Assembly: GCF_030518795.1 (NCBI RefSeq)
Contig: NZ_CP130427.1
Location: 992,001 to 1,056,000 of the forward strand
Source of the DNA: Micromonospora sp. NBRC 110009
Lineage (GTDB): Bacteria; Actinomycetota; Actinomycetes; Mycobacteriales; Micromonosporaceae
Length of the DNA stretch: 64,000 nucleotides
Reading direction: 5' to 3'
Positions 9,367-17,963 of this stretch are shown here, one piece after another (position 1 is the stretch's first letter; each line of letters opens with the position of its first letter). The notes under the pieces were generated by a model that searched no databases, had not been told where the DNA came from, and was given only the letters and a program-made list of their open reading frames with translations. The position numbers and the translations under genes are program-made.

Positions 9367-10449
9367 TCAGCGGCTGCGGGCCGGGCCGTTGGTGCGGCGC
9401 TGGCGGGTAGCGGTGTATTCGTGAAGGAAACGGTTGGCGGCGTCCGCCGTGTCGACCGGCTCCGCGCCGAGTTGGTGTGCGGCGACGATGGCGTCCCGGA
9501 TCGCCGCGACGCTGGTGTCCCGGGCGACGGCGGTGGCCAGCTCGCCCAGACCGCCGCACGGGGCCACCGCGGTCGGCACGCCCAGCCTGGCCGCGACCGC
9601 GAGCACGCCGGACTGGCTGGCGACCGCGTACGGCGCGACGACGACGTCGGCGCTCGCCACCAGTGCGGTGAACTCGTCGACGTCCAGATAGCGGTAGGCG
9701 GTCGTCACGGCCGCGCCGGTCGCTTCGATCAGCGCGTCCACCTGCCGGCCCGGTCCGAGGTCGTCGCCGACCACGGCTCCCCGCCAGTCGGGCAGCTGCG
9801 CCATGGCCTGGACGAACAGTTCCGGGTTCTTGTCCGCCCGGACCTGGCCGGGCAGCAGGGCGAGCTTGCCGCCGGCCGGCTTCAGCTCGGTGCGCCACCG
9901 CTCGACGAGGGCCGGATTCACGGGCGGGATCCACTGCACCAGCGGGACCCGGACCACGTCGGTCACCCCCCTGGCGAGGAGGTTCTGCCGGTCGGCGTCC
10001 GAGTAGACGAGGACGCGGTCGGTGTCGTGGAGCGCGCTGCGCAGGGCCCGGCCGCCGCCGGGGGCGTTCGACCGGACGAAGGTGTTGTGCGGGCTGGCGA
10101 CGACCGTCGCGCCACGGCGGCGGGCGACCGAGACGAGTTCCGGGGTGAGCGCGAACATGCCCTGGATGTGGACGACGTCCTCCGGGCCGATCGCCCGGTG
10201 CAGGTGCGGCAGGGTACGCAGCAGGTAGCGCGCCGACGTCCGGGCCTGGCGGACGACCCGGTTGGGCGAGGCCCGGTGCCAGGTGACGCACCGGCACAGG
10301 GCCACCGAGGCGGGGACCTCGTCGCAGTCGTCCGCGGTGTGCACGACCACGTCCACCCCGAGTGCCGTCAGGCCGGCAGCGACCTCGACGGTGTGGTTGA
10401 AGACGCCACCTCGGCCGCCCGACTCGATCAGGTGAACCCGCCGGATCAC
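9367..10449 (-). CDS. Glycosyltransferase family 4-like
   Basis: GT-B type enzyme of 360 residues, starting at GTG 10449 inside the stop of the upstream gene (GTGA overlap). The opening IRRVHLIESGGRGGVFNHTVEV and HIQGMFALTPELV with SPHNTFVRS are acceptor-domain features. The donor domain has LLPGQVRADKNPELF and PYAVASQSGVLAVAARLGVPTAV, where the first glutamate of the usual EX7E motif is replaced by a serine-rich turn, a variant seen in some family 4 subgroups. It probably adds one sugar in the exopolysaccharide repeat unit. The change at the first glutamate makes activity slightly less certain. Confidence 0.85.
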   Translation of the reverse strand: MIRRVHLIESGGRGGVFNHTVEVAAGLTALGVDVVVHTADDCDEVPASVALCRCVTWHRASPNRVVRQARTSARYLLRTLPHLHRAIGPEDVVHIQGMFALTPELVSVARRRGATVVASPHNTFVRSNAPGGGRALRSALHDTDRVLVYSDADRQNLLARGVTDVVRVPLVQWIPPVNPALVERWRTELKPAGGKLALLPGQVRADKNPELFVQAMAQLPDWRGAVVGDDLGPGRQVDALIEATGAAVTTAYRYLDVDEFTALVASADVVVAPYAVASQSGVLAVAARLGVPTAVAPCGGLGELATAVARDTSVAAIRDAIVAAHQLGAEPVDTADAANRFLHEYTATRQRRTNGPARSR

Positions 10450-11600
10450 GACGCCACCTTCCCCTCGGCGAGGGTCGAGATGGCGGTGACCAGCTCGCCC
10501 ACCGCCTGCGGCCAGCCGAGCGCCGCGCAGCGCCGCCACGCCGCGTGTTCCCGCGCCTGCCGGGCGGACCGGTCCCGCAACCCGTCGACCACCGCGTCGG
10601 CGAAGGCCCGCGGTTCGTCGGCCACCCAGTAGGCGTCGGCGCCGCGCACGGCGCTCGGCAGGCCCTGCGCCGCGAACGGGCTCATCACCACGGAACGCCC
10701 ACGCGACATCGACTCGGTCAGCTTGAGCTGCGACCCGCCGCCGGTGGTGGCGGGGGCGACGGTCAGCGCGGCGCCGGCGTAGGCGTCCGCCACGTCGTCG
10801 AGGGTGCCGAGCACGGTCACTCCGGGAGTGCCGGCGAACTCCTGGCTCAACGCCTCGCTCCGCCGGCCGGCGACCACCAGCCGAGCCGTGGGAAGCGCGG
10901 CGCGGACGAGGGGCCAGGTGTCCCGGACCAGGGCGCGCAGCGCCAGCACGTTCGGCTCGTAGTCGTAGGAGGCCAGCGCCAGGGCGTACCCGTCGGCCGG
11001 GGACGGGGTGTAGGGCTGGAGGTCCACCCCGTTGGGCACCAGGACGACGTCGCGGGCCCAGCCGCGCAGCACGTCCACGTCCGGCTGGGAGAGCGCGACG
11101 CAGAGGGCGGCGCGGGCGGCCACCCGAGGCTCCCAGAAGGCGGCCTTGGTCGCCTCGGCCCGCCGGGCCATCCGTTGCCACCCGTGGGCCGACGTCACCA
11201 GCGTCTGCAGGCGCCGGCTCTCGATGTTGGCGAATTCCACGACCTGCGGTACCGGTCGTGCCGAGGGCGGCGCCCACGCCGCCAGGTAGGAGTGGGACCA
11301 GTAGACCGCGTCGGGCCGGAACTCGTCGCAGAGCGCCAGGAGGGAGTCGGCGACCGGCACCAGGTAGTGCCCGCCCAGGTGAGGACGGCCCGACGCCCGG
11401 GTGCGGACCGCGGACGGTGGTGACCAGGGCAGCGGAGCGGTCGCGACCGGCGCGTCCAGTTGCCGCTCGCCATGGTCAGGGAACGTGACCAGCACGTCCA
11501 GGTGACGGCCCAGCGCCTCGGCCACCCGAGCCGTCCGGATGCGGCCACCGTGCTGCGCCGGCCAGGGCGGCTCGACGCTGACGACGAGTACGCGCTTCAT
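10446..11600 (-). CDS. Glycosyltransferase family 4
   Basis: GT-B glycosyltransferase of 384 residues. It starts MKRVLVVSVEPPWPAQHGGRIR, has VLVPNGVDLQPYTP at the domain junction, and TTGGGSQLKLTESMSRGRSVVMS in the donor site. This layout is typical of a family 4 subgroup in actinobacterial polysaccharide loci. The start is ATG 11600, overlapping the preceding gene by 4 bases; the open frame upstream is read-through. It is coupled on both sides to other glycosyltransferase genes. Donor sugar unknown. Confidence 0.89.
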   Translation of the reverse strand: MKRVLVVSVEPPWPAQHGGRIRTARVAEALGRHLDVLVTFPDHGERQLDAPVATAPLPWSPPSAVRTRASGRPHLGGHYLVPVADSLLALCDEFRPDAVYWSHSYLAAWAPPSARPVPQVVEFANIESRRLQTLVTSAHGWQRMARRAEATKAAFWEPRVAARAALCVALSQPDVDVLRGWARDVVLVPNGVDLQPYTPSPADGYALALASYDYEPNVLALRALVRDTWPLVRAALPTARLVVAGRRSEALSQEFAGTPGVTVLGTLDDVADAYAGAALTVAPATTGGGSQLKLTESMSRGRSVVMSPFAAQGLPSAVRGADAYWVADEPRAFADAVVDGLRDRSARQAREHAAWRRCAALGWPQAVGELVTAISTLAEGKVAS

Positions 11601-12778
11601 CGCCCACGGACCAGTTCGGTCTCCAGCAGATCGCGCAGCAGCGCGCCGCGGCCCGCCCAGCCGTGTTCCGCCGCGCTCGCCATCCGGGCGTCCAGCACCG
11701 GGTCGGTGACCGGTTGGAGCAGCTCCCGCAGGCGGGCGGGGAAGTCGTCGGCCTCGGCCGCCGTCACGTGGGAGTTGGTCCGCGCGAGCTCGGTGACCGC
11801 CGGCAGCCGGGTGCTCAGCACCGCCAGCCCGGAGGACAGGTACTCGAAGCACTTCAGGGGGCTGACCCCCCGGGTGTAGTCGTTGATCTCGTACGGGATG
11901 AGCCCGACGGCGCAGGTGCCGGCCAGCTCGGCGAGCTGGGCAGGGGTGAGCACGCCGACGTGGCGGGCCCCGAGCTCCTGAAGCCGGCGCAGCTCCGCGT
12001 CGAAGCTGCCCCCACCGGCCGCGAGCGGACCGGCCAGCAGCAGCTCACCGTGCCCGCGCAGGGCGGTGGCGACCGCCTCGAGGAGTCGCATGTCGAGCTT
12101 GTGCACGGTGAGGTTTCCGGAGAAGAGGACGGCGGGCCGGCGCTCGGCCGCCGGCCTGCTGGCCCCCGTGAAGACCGACACGTCCGCGACGTTCGGCAGG
12201 AGCTCGACCCGGGGAAAGCCGGCGGTGACGAGATGCTGGTGCACCGCCGTGCTGGTGGCGATGGCGACGGCGGTGCGCGCCGACAACCGCCGCTCCCCGC
12301 GCGCCACGGCGACGCCGTCCACGCCCGGGAAGGTCGCCAGGAGGTCCACGCAGTGGTAGACGACGACGTCCGCCGCCTCTTCCAGGCCGTACGTGACGGG
12401 CGTGAACGTCCAGAGCACGCGCGGACGCGCACTCGTCAGCCAGCGACCGGTGGCCCTCCGGAGCAGGGCGCGGTTGAGCGGGCGGGTGGGCGCCCGGTGC
12501 ACCGGCAGCACGAGCGGCGACACGATCTGCGCCCCCGCCGGCCGGGGTCGGTGTGCCGGCGCTTCCCGCTCGCCCACCGCCTTCCGGACCCGCCCGGCCA
12601 TCCGGACCACGTCGTTCCGGTTGAGCCTGGGCCGGCGCAGCCCCAGTGACTCGACGAACGTCACCGTCGTGGTGCGCGCCAACTCGCGCGCGACGTAGTG
12701 CTGGTTCGTCGCGATCGGGGCGTCCCACTCGGCGGTACCCAACATCAGCACGTTCGCGACGGGCGACGCCGTCCCCAT
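11597..12778 (-). CDS. Glycosyltransferase family 4 (first gene of the flippase operon)
   Basis: GT-B glycosyltransferase of 393 residues beginning MGTASPVANVLMLGTAEWDAPIATNQHY. Similar sequences (xWxxPixTNQHhxAxxL) occur in glycosyltransferases that act early in polysaccharide assembly. The donor domain includes VLFSGNLTVHKLD, GLIPYEINDYTRGVSPLKCFEYLSSGLAVLST. The P-x-K-x-x-E-Y-L-x-x-G pattern near residue 310 is the sugar-nucleotide site of this subgroup in place of a canonical EX7E. It is the first gene of the operon, with a 100-base untranslated gap upstream that must hold its promoter. Confidence 0.89.
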   Translation of the reverse strand: MGTASPVANVLMLGTAEWDAPIATNQHYVARELARTTTVTFVESLGLRRPRLNRNDVVRMAGRVRKAVGEREAPAHRPRPAGAQIVSPLVLPVHRAPTRPLNRALLRRATGRWLTSARPRVLWTFTPVTYGLEEAADVVVYHCVDLLATFPGVDGVAVARGERRLSARTAVAIATSTAVHQHLVTAGFPRVELLPNVADVSVFTGASRPAAERRPAVLFSGNLTVHKLDMRLLEAVATALRGHGELLLAGPLAAGGGSFDAELRRLQELGARHVGVLTPAQLAELAGTCAVGLIPYEINDYTRGVSPLKCFEYLSSGLAVLSTRLPAVTELARTNSHVTAAEADDFPARLRELLQPVTDPVLDARMASAAEHGWAGRGALLRDLLETELVRGR

Positions 12779-12878
12779 GAATCAATCCCCCGCTCGGAGT
12801 GCACTGAGCCCGGCCAGAGTATGTGAGGCTCCGTTCCCGGCCAATACCGCTACTAGATCCACGGACGGGAGTGGGCGG

Positions 12879-14000
12879 CTACCCCTGTTCGGTCAGCCAC
12901 GCGGCTACGTTCGCCTGGAAGACCTGCGGCGTGAACCGCTGGGCGTTGGCCACCGCCGCCCGGGCGGGCAGGTCCGCCGCCCGACGGATCGGGTCCACGT
13001 AGTCGGCGGGGTCGGTGGCGTTGAGGAGAAAGCCGGTCTCGCCGGTCACCACGGTCTCCAGCAGCCCGCCACGCGCCCACCCGACGACGGGGGTACCGCA
13101 GGCCTGCGCCTCCACCGGGATCATGCCGAAGTCCTCCAACGCCGGGTAGAGCAGCGCCACGGCGCCCCAGTACAGCTCGCGGAGCCGTTCCCGGGTCGGC
13201 CTGATCTCGAACTCGACCGGCACGTCGACGCGGGCGGCGAGCCGCCGCAGGTTCGCCTCCTCGGGGCCGCCACCGGCGAGGACCAGGGGCAGGCGGGCCG
13301 CCGCGGCGATCTCGATCATCAGGTCGAAGTTCTTGTACGGGACCCACCGGCCGACACCCAGGAGATACCGGCGGTCCTGGTCGCGCACCTCCGGCGGGGC
13401 CGCCCCGAAGTAGTCCACCTCCACCGGCGGGTTGATCACCCGGGCGTCGCGTCCCCAGAAGCGGCGGATCCGCGCCTGCACCTCCCGCGAGTTCGCCGCG
13501 TAGCTGTGCACGTGCCGGCTCAGCCGCTTGTCCCCCGCCTGCAGCACCGCGCGCATCGGCGCGAGCACCGGGTTCGCGCCGCGCTGGTCCAGGTCGGGGC
13601 TCCAGACGTACCGGGCGGGTGAGTGCACGTAGCTCAGGTGGCGGGTCCGGTCCGGGTCCCCGATCCGGACCGTGTGCGCGAAGGCGTGGCTCGAGGAGAT
13701 GACGAAGTCGTACTTCTTGCGGGTCAGTGTCCGCCAGGTGAGCGGCATGACCGGAAGCGCGAGCGCCTTGCTGCGCCGCAACGGCGTCTTCGCCATCCAC
13801 GACTCGTGGATCTGCTGGTCCACCGTCGCGTCGTGGTCCTTCCAGAGCACGAACCGTTCCGCGTGCGGGACGACCTCGGCCATGCTCAGGAAGACCTGTT
13901 CGGAGCCGCCGGTGGCGCCGAACCACTCGTGGACCAGCGCGACGGACCGGTCGGCGAGGGGGCGGAGTGCGGCATCGGACGTGGACGAGGCGAGACTCAC
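12879..14000 (-). CDS. Glycosyltransferase family 4, WbaZ-like mannosyltransferase type
   Basis: GT-B glycosyltransferase of 373 residues. VALVHEWFGATGGSEQVF opens the acceptor domain. ISSSHAFAHTVR followed by HLSYVHSPARYVW resembles the WbaZ-like group of mannosyl and related transferases. GVGRWVPYKNFDLMIE and LEDFGMIPVEAQACGTPVVGW (EX7E) form the donor site. The start is GTG 14000, with GAGGAG 6 bases upstream. It follows the kinase-like membrane protein gene by 8 bases, so the two are probably co-transcribed from 15304. Substrate assignment to mannose is inference only. Confidence 0.88.
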   Translation of the reverse strand: MSLASSTSDAALRPLADRSVALVHEWFGATGGSEQVFLSMAEVVPHAERFVLWKDHDATVDQQIHESWMAKTPLRRSKALALPVMPLTWRTLTRKKYDFVISSSHAFAHTVRIGDPDRTRHLSYVHSPARYVWSPDLDQRGANPVLAPMRAVLQAGDKRLSRHVHSYAANSREVQARIRRFWGRDARVINPPVEVDYFGAAPPEVRDQDRRYLLGVGRWVPYKNFDLMIEIAAAARLPLVLAGGGPEEANLRRLAARVDVPVEFEIRPTRERLRELYWGAVALLYPALEDFGMIPVEAQACGTPVVGWARGGLLETVVTGETGFLLNATDPADYVDPIRRAADLPARAAVANAQRFTPQVFQANVAAWLTEQG

Positions 14001-14008
14001 GACGCTCC

Positions 14009-15304
14009 TCAGAAGACGACCACGTCGCGGACGTAGCTGGCGAAGCGGCGCAGCTGGTAGGCCTCCGGCACGGGAGAGGTCATCCGGATCACCAGCTGCC
14101 GGTCGATCGCGCCGTCCTCGCCACTGCGGAAGTAGGCCACCACGACCAGGCCGTGCCGCTGCCCGCCGTCGACGTCGAGGATCTTCTCGGCGTAGCTCGC
14201 GTACTCGCCGCTGCGGATCCACTGCGCGCCCCAGGCCTCCTCGACACCGCGCATGGCGCTCTGCCACTGCTCGGTGCACGGCTGCGGGCAGCTCCGCACG
14301 ATCACCTCTCCGCCGAGCGCCTGGGCGCCCGTCGCGGTCGTACCGCACTGGTACTTGACGTAGCCGTCGGCGCGACCGGCGAGCGTGCACTGCCAGTTCG
14401 TGGGGACCTTCACCGGGAAGCCCAGGCCGTCGAGATTCAGCGTCCGGACGGTGTCCCGCTCCTTGAACCGCGGCCACTGGGTGGGCCACGCGCCGGGCTT
14501 CGGCGGCTCGACCCCGGGCGACTCCGGTGGCGTCGTCGGCAGCAACGGTGGGGCGCTGCTGGTGCTGGCCGTGGTCTGCGGCTTCTCCTTGCCGCCCGAG
14601 CTCGCCAGGACGGCCACGCCACCGGCGGCGGCGAGGACCACCACGAGGGCGGCGATCCCGACCCAGAGCCCGGTCCGGCGCCGGGGCGGCGGGGCGGAGG
14701 GCGTGATCCGCCGGGCGGGCGCGGTGAACGGGTCCTGCGGCGGGACGCTGACCGGCCGCGGCTGCTCCGGCAGCGGCGCCGGGGAGACCTGCCGCGGCGC
14801 CGGGGACACCGGCTGGGGGGCGGGCGACACCGGCAGCGGGGACGACATCTGCTGGGGCACCGCGGCGTGCATCGCCCACGGCAGCGGCGCGCCGGAGGTG
14901 GGGCTGGGCGTGCCGGAGGTCGGCGCCCCGGAGACCGGCTGCGGCGGGCCGGCGACGCTGCCCGTCTCGGGGATGAGGACCTCCGCCTCGGACTCGGCCG
15001 GCTGCAGGTCCATGCCGAGGGTCTCGAAGAGGCGCTGCGCCCCCATCCCCTCCTCGGAGGGGTACGCCACCCAGGGCTTCGCGGCGGCGAAGTCGGCGTT
15101 GACGTAGCGCTGGCCGCCGGAGGTCAGTGCCATGGCGTTGGCCGCGTTGGCGAAGGCCTCCCGCCACGGCGGGTCCGCCGCCGCGGCGCCCTCCAGCACC
15201 GCCACCGTCAGCAGCCGGTCCTGCCCGTCGATGGCCCACCACGCCGTGCCCACCTGGCAGACGCCGAGCGCCTCGGTGAACCTGTACGGACCGACCGGCT
15301 GCAT
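14009..15304 (-). CDS. Single-pass membrane protein with kinase-like N-terminus
   Basis: A 431-residue protein I cannot assign. Residues 5-40 (GPYRFTEALGVCQVGTAWWAIDG, VAVLEG) resemble the first strands of a bacterial Ser/Thr kinase N-lobe, but no catalytic HRD, DFG or invariant lysine context follows, so it is at best a kinase fragment. Residues 100-210 are Pro/Ser/Ala rich with VSPAP repeated. One membrane helix spans about 213-235 (GLWVGIAALVVVLAAAGGVAVLA). The external domain of about 190 residues holds cysteine pairs (CTLAG, QCGTT, CPQPCTE) likely to form disulfides. An AGAGGAG ribosome site lies close to the ATG, and a TACTAT box is upstream on this strand. It is followed at once by a glycosyltransferase, suggesting a role in envelope or exopolysaccharide control. 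Confidence 0.75.
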   Translation of the reverse strand: MQPVGPYRFTEALGVCQVGTAWWAIDGQDRLLTVAVLEGAAAADPPWREAFANAANAMALTSGGQRYVNADFAAAKPWVAYPSEEGMGAQRLFETLGMDLQPAESEAEVLIPETGSVAGPPQPVSGAPTSGTPSPTSGAPLPWAMHAAVPQQMSSPLPVSPAPQPVSPAPRQVSPAPLPEQPRPVSVPPQDPFTAPARRITPSAPPPRRRTGLWVGIAALVVVLAAAGGVAVLASSGGKEKPQTTASTSSAPPLLPTTPPESPGVEPPKPGAWPTQWPRFKERDTVRTLNLDGLGFPVKVPTNWQCTLAGRADGYVKYQCGTTATGAQALGGEVIVRSCPQPCTEQWQSAMRGVEEAWGAQWIRSGEYASYAEKILDVDGGQRHGLVVVAYFRSGEDGAIDRQLVIRMTSPVPEAYQLRRFASYVRDVVVF

Positions 15305-15372
15305 GCGACAACTCCTCTGCTCATCCGCCGTGCGGATAGTACAGAGGCGACGCTCGCGCCGGAGGTTGCGCG

Positions 15373-15386
15373 ATGAAAGTTTTCAT
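15373..15386. promoter_or_regulatory. Probable operator of the hut regulator (ATGAAA-gt-TTTCAT)
   Basis: A perfect inverted repeat with 6-base arms and a 2-base centre lies 16 bases before the regulator's ATG. TAGAGT at 15390-15395 is a good -10 box 6 bases from that ATG, so transcription probably starts at the ATG and the operator sits just upstream of the -10 box. GAAA/TTTC half-sites are common for RpiR-family operators. Autoregulation and control of the hut operon are inferences. Confidence 0.6.
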
Positions 15387-15401
15387 GCATAGAGTCGCAC
15401 C

Positions 15402-16250
15402 ATGAATGAAAGCGGTGCGGCGCCCCCCGACCGCCTGCTCGACCTCTTCCACGGCGTGCGGCTCACCCCGACCCAGCGCCGCATCGCGCACTGCCTGGTG
15501 CAGCACGCCGGCGCGGCGGCCTACCTGTCCGCGGCGGAGGTCGCCGAGCTGGCCGGGGTCAGCCAGCCCTCGGTGACCCGGTTCGCGATGGCGCTCGGCC
15601 ACGACGGCTACCCCGCGCTGCGCCGCCGGCTGCGGGGCCTGACCGCCACGGACGGCGCCGGCCCGGCCGACGCCGGCAACGCCCTCCAGCGGGCGGTCCG
15701 CGCCGAGCTGGGCAACCTCGACCGGCTCGCCGGCGAGCTCGCCGACGCCGACCGGATCGCCGAGGTGGGGAAGCTGCTCGCCGCCAGCCGGCCGCTGCCG
15801 GTGCTCGGGCTGCGCGCCGCCGCGCCGCTGGCCGCGTACTTCGCCTACTTCGCCGCGAAGGTGCACCCCGACGTGCGGGTGCTCGACGACGGCGGCAGCC
15901 TCCTCGCCGACCGGCTCGAACAGGCCGCCGCGGCCGGGGCGACCGCGCTGCTCGCCTTCGTGCTGCCCCGCTACCCCCGGGAGACCCTGGACGCGCTGCG
16001 CGAGGCCCGGGACGCCGGGCTGACGGTCGTGGCGATCACCGACTCCCCGGTGAGCCCGGCGACCGACCACGCCGCGGTGGTGCTCCCCGCCGCCGTCGGC
16101 ACCGATCTGGTCTTCGACCTGCACACCGCCCCGATGACCCTGGCCATGGTGGTGCTCCAGGCGATCTGCGACGCCGCCCCGGCCGAGACCCAGGCCCGGC
16201 TCGAGGCCTTCGAGTCGTCCGCCGCCCGCCGCCAGTTGTTCCTCAGCTGA
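15402..16250 (+). CDS. MurR/RpiR-family transcriptional regulator of the hut operon
   Basis: DNA-binding regulator of 282 residues. Residues about 15-85 form the RpiR helix-turn-helix (LTPTQRRIAHCLVQHAGAAAYLSAAEVAELAGVSQ then PSVTRFAMALGHDGYPALR). Residues about 115-260 are a SIS sugar-isomerase-type sensor domain (PVLGLRAAAPLAAYFAYFAAKV, VVAITDSPVSPATDHAAVVL). It is the first gene of the histidine-degradation operon, 12 bases before hutU, so it most likely controls histidine use and may sense a pathway intermediate. SIS domains in this family usually bind phosphosugars, so the ligand is an open question. The transcript looks leaderless. Confidence 0.9.
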   Translation: MNESGAAPPDRLLDLFHGVRLTPTQRRIAHCLVQHAGAAAYLSAAEVAELAGVSQPSVTRFAMALGHDGYPALRRRLRGLTATDGAGPADAGNALQRAVRAELGNLDRLAGELADADRIAEVGKLLAASRPLPVLGLRAAAPLAAYFAYFAAKVHPDVRVLDDGGSLLADRLEQAAAAGATALLAFVLPRYPRETLDALREARDAGLTVVAITDSPVSPATDHAAVVLPAAVGTDLVFDLHTAPMTLAMVVLQAICDAAPAETQARLEAFESSAARRQLFLS

Positions 16251-16262
16251 GAGGAGTACGGA

Positions 16263-17912
16263 ATGCACCAGCCCGTCCGCGCCGCCCGCGGCACCGCACG
16301 CACCGCGAAGGGGTGGCCGCAGGAGGCCGCGCTGCGGATGCTGATGAACAACCTCGACCCGGAGGTGGCCGAGCGCCCCGAGGACCTGGTGGTCTACGGC
16401 GGCACCGGCAAGGCCGCCCGGGACTGGCCGTCGTACCACGCGCTGGTGCGGACGCTCACCGACCTGCGCGACGACGAGACGATGCTGGTGCAGTCCGGCC
16501 GCCCGGTCGGCGTCATGCGGACCCACGAGTGGGCGCCCCGGGTCCTGCTGGCCAACTCCAACCTGGTCGGCGACTGGGCCACCTGGCCGGAGTTCCGCCG
16601 TCTCGAACAGCTCGGCCTGACCATGTACGGGCAGATGACCGCCGGCTCCTGGATCTACATCGGCACTCAGGGGATCCTCCAGGGCACCTACGAGACGTTC
16701 GCGGCGGTGGCCGCGAAGCGCTTCGGTGGCACCCTGGCCGGGACGCTGACGCTGACCGCCGGCTGCGGCGGGATGGGCGGGGCGCAGCCCCTCGCGGTGA
16801 CCATGAACGGTGGCGCCTGCCTGATCGTGGACGTGGACCGCAGCCGGCTGGAGCGCCGGATGCACGACCGCTACCTGGACGAGATCGCCGACAACCTGGA
16901 CGACGCGGTCGAGCGGGTGCTCGCCGCGAAGCGGGCGCGCCGGGCGCTGAGCGTCGGCGTGGTCGGCAACGCCGCGGTCGTCTTCCCCGAGCTGCTGGTC
17001 CGGGGTGTCGAGATCGACGTGGTGACCGATCAGACCAGCGCGCACGACCCGCTGTCGTACGTGCCGGTGGGGGTGGAGCTGGCCGATGCCCGGGACTACG
17101 CGGCGCAGAAGCCGGCGGAGTTCACCGACCGGGCCCGGGCGTCGATGGCCCGGCACGTGGCGGCGATGGTGGGCTTCCTGGACGCCGGCGCGGAGGTCTT
17201 CGACTACGGCAACTCGATCCGCGGCGAGGCGAAGCTCGCCGGGTACGAGCGGGCCTTCGACTTCCCCGGCTTCGTGCCGGCGTACATCCGGCCGCTGTTC
17301 TGCGAGGGCAAGGGCCCGTTCCGGTGGGCGGCGCTCTCCGGCGACCCGAAGGACATCGCGGCCACCGATCGGGCCATCCTGGACCTGTTCCCGGAGAACG
17401 AGTCCCTCGCCCGGTGGATGCGGATGGCCGGTGAGCGGGTCGCCTTCCAGGGCCTGCCGGCGCGGATCTGCTGGCTCGGCTACGGCGAGCGGGACAAGGC
17501 CGGCGTGCGGTTCAACGAGATGGTGGCCTCCGGCGAGCTGAGCGCGCCCGTGGTGATCGGCCGGGACCACCTGGACTGCGGCAGCGTGGCCAGCCCCTAC
17601 CGGGAGACCGAGGCGATGGCCGACGGCTCCGACGCGATCGCCGACTGGCCACTGCTCAACGCGCTGGTCAACACCGCCAGCGGCGCCTCCTGGGTCTCCA
17701 TCCACCACGGCGGCGGCGTGGGCATCGGCCGTTCCATCCATGCCGGGCAGGTCTGCGTCGCCGACGGCAGCGCGCTGGCCGGGCAGAAGATCGAGCGGGT
17801 GCTCACCAACGACCCGGCGATGGGCGTCATCCGGCACGTCGACGCCGGCTACGACGACGCCCGCGAGGTGGCCGCCCGCACCGGCGTCCGCGTCCCCATG
17901 ACCGAGGCGTAA
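16263..17912 (+). CDS. hutU: Urocanate hydratase
   Basis: Second enzyme of histidine breakdown: adds water to urocanate to give 4-imidazolone-5-propanoate, using tightly bound NAD+ as an electrophile. The 549 residues match the usual family length. Visible signatures are [26 protein letters not shown] glycine motif ([20 protein letters not shown]), [19 protein letters not shown] and the C-terminal [23 protein letters not shown]. An ATG with GAGAGGAGT 5-12 bases upstream follows the regulator by 12 bases. It is a cytoplasmic homodimer in characterised relatives. Confidence 0.97.
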   Translation: MHQPVRAARGTARTAKGWPQEAALRMLMNNLDPEVAERPEDLVVYGGTGKAARDWPSYHALVRTLTDLRDDETMLVQSGRPVGVMRTHEWAPRVLLANSNLVGDWATWPEFRRLEQLGLTMYGQMTAGSWIYIGTQGILQGTYETFAAVAAKRFGGTLAGTLTLTAGCGGMGGAQPLAVTMNGGACLIVDVDRSRLERRMHDRYLDEIADNLDDAVERVLAAKRARRALSVGVVGNAAVVFPELLVRGVEIDVVTDQTSAHDPLSYVPVGVELADARDYAAQKPAEFTDRARASMARHVAAMVGFLDAGAEVFDYGNSIRGEAKLAGYERAFDFPGFVPAYIRPLFCEGKGPFRWAALSGDPKDIAATDRAILDLFPENESLARWMRMAGERVAFQGLPARICWLGYGERDKAGVRFNEMVASGELSAPVVIGRDHLDCGSVASPYRETEAMADGSDAIADWPLLNALVNTASGASWVSIHHGGGVGIGRSIHAGQVCVADGSALAGQKIERVLTNDPAMGVIRHVDAGYDDAREVAARTGVRVPMTEA

Positions 17913-17963
17913 GGAAGGGCCCCTTGTTAACGCATTCGGTAGAGGAAGGGACCCTTCCTAACA
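17912..17963. repeat. Pair of palindromic repeat units at the hutU/M20 junction
   Basis: Two related units lie 31 bases apart: AGGAAGGGcCCCTTgtTAAC from 17912 and AGGAAGGGaCCCTTccTAACA from 17943. The second contains a perfect hairpin (AGGAAGGG-a-CCCTTCCT). The pair begins on the hutU stop codon and runs into the 5' end of the next reading frame. From memory, similar short palindromes are scattered between genes in Micromonospora and Salinispora, but I cannot verify that here. Confidence 0.65.

Noticed and set aside
15321..17837. An 838-residue open frame opposite hutU and the regulator
   Set aside because: Composition is His/Gly/Arg-rich random sequence; both genes on the plus strand have strong family matches.
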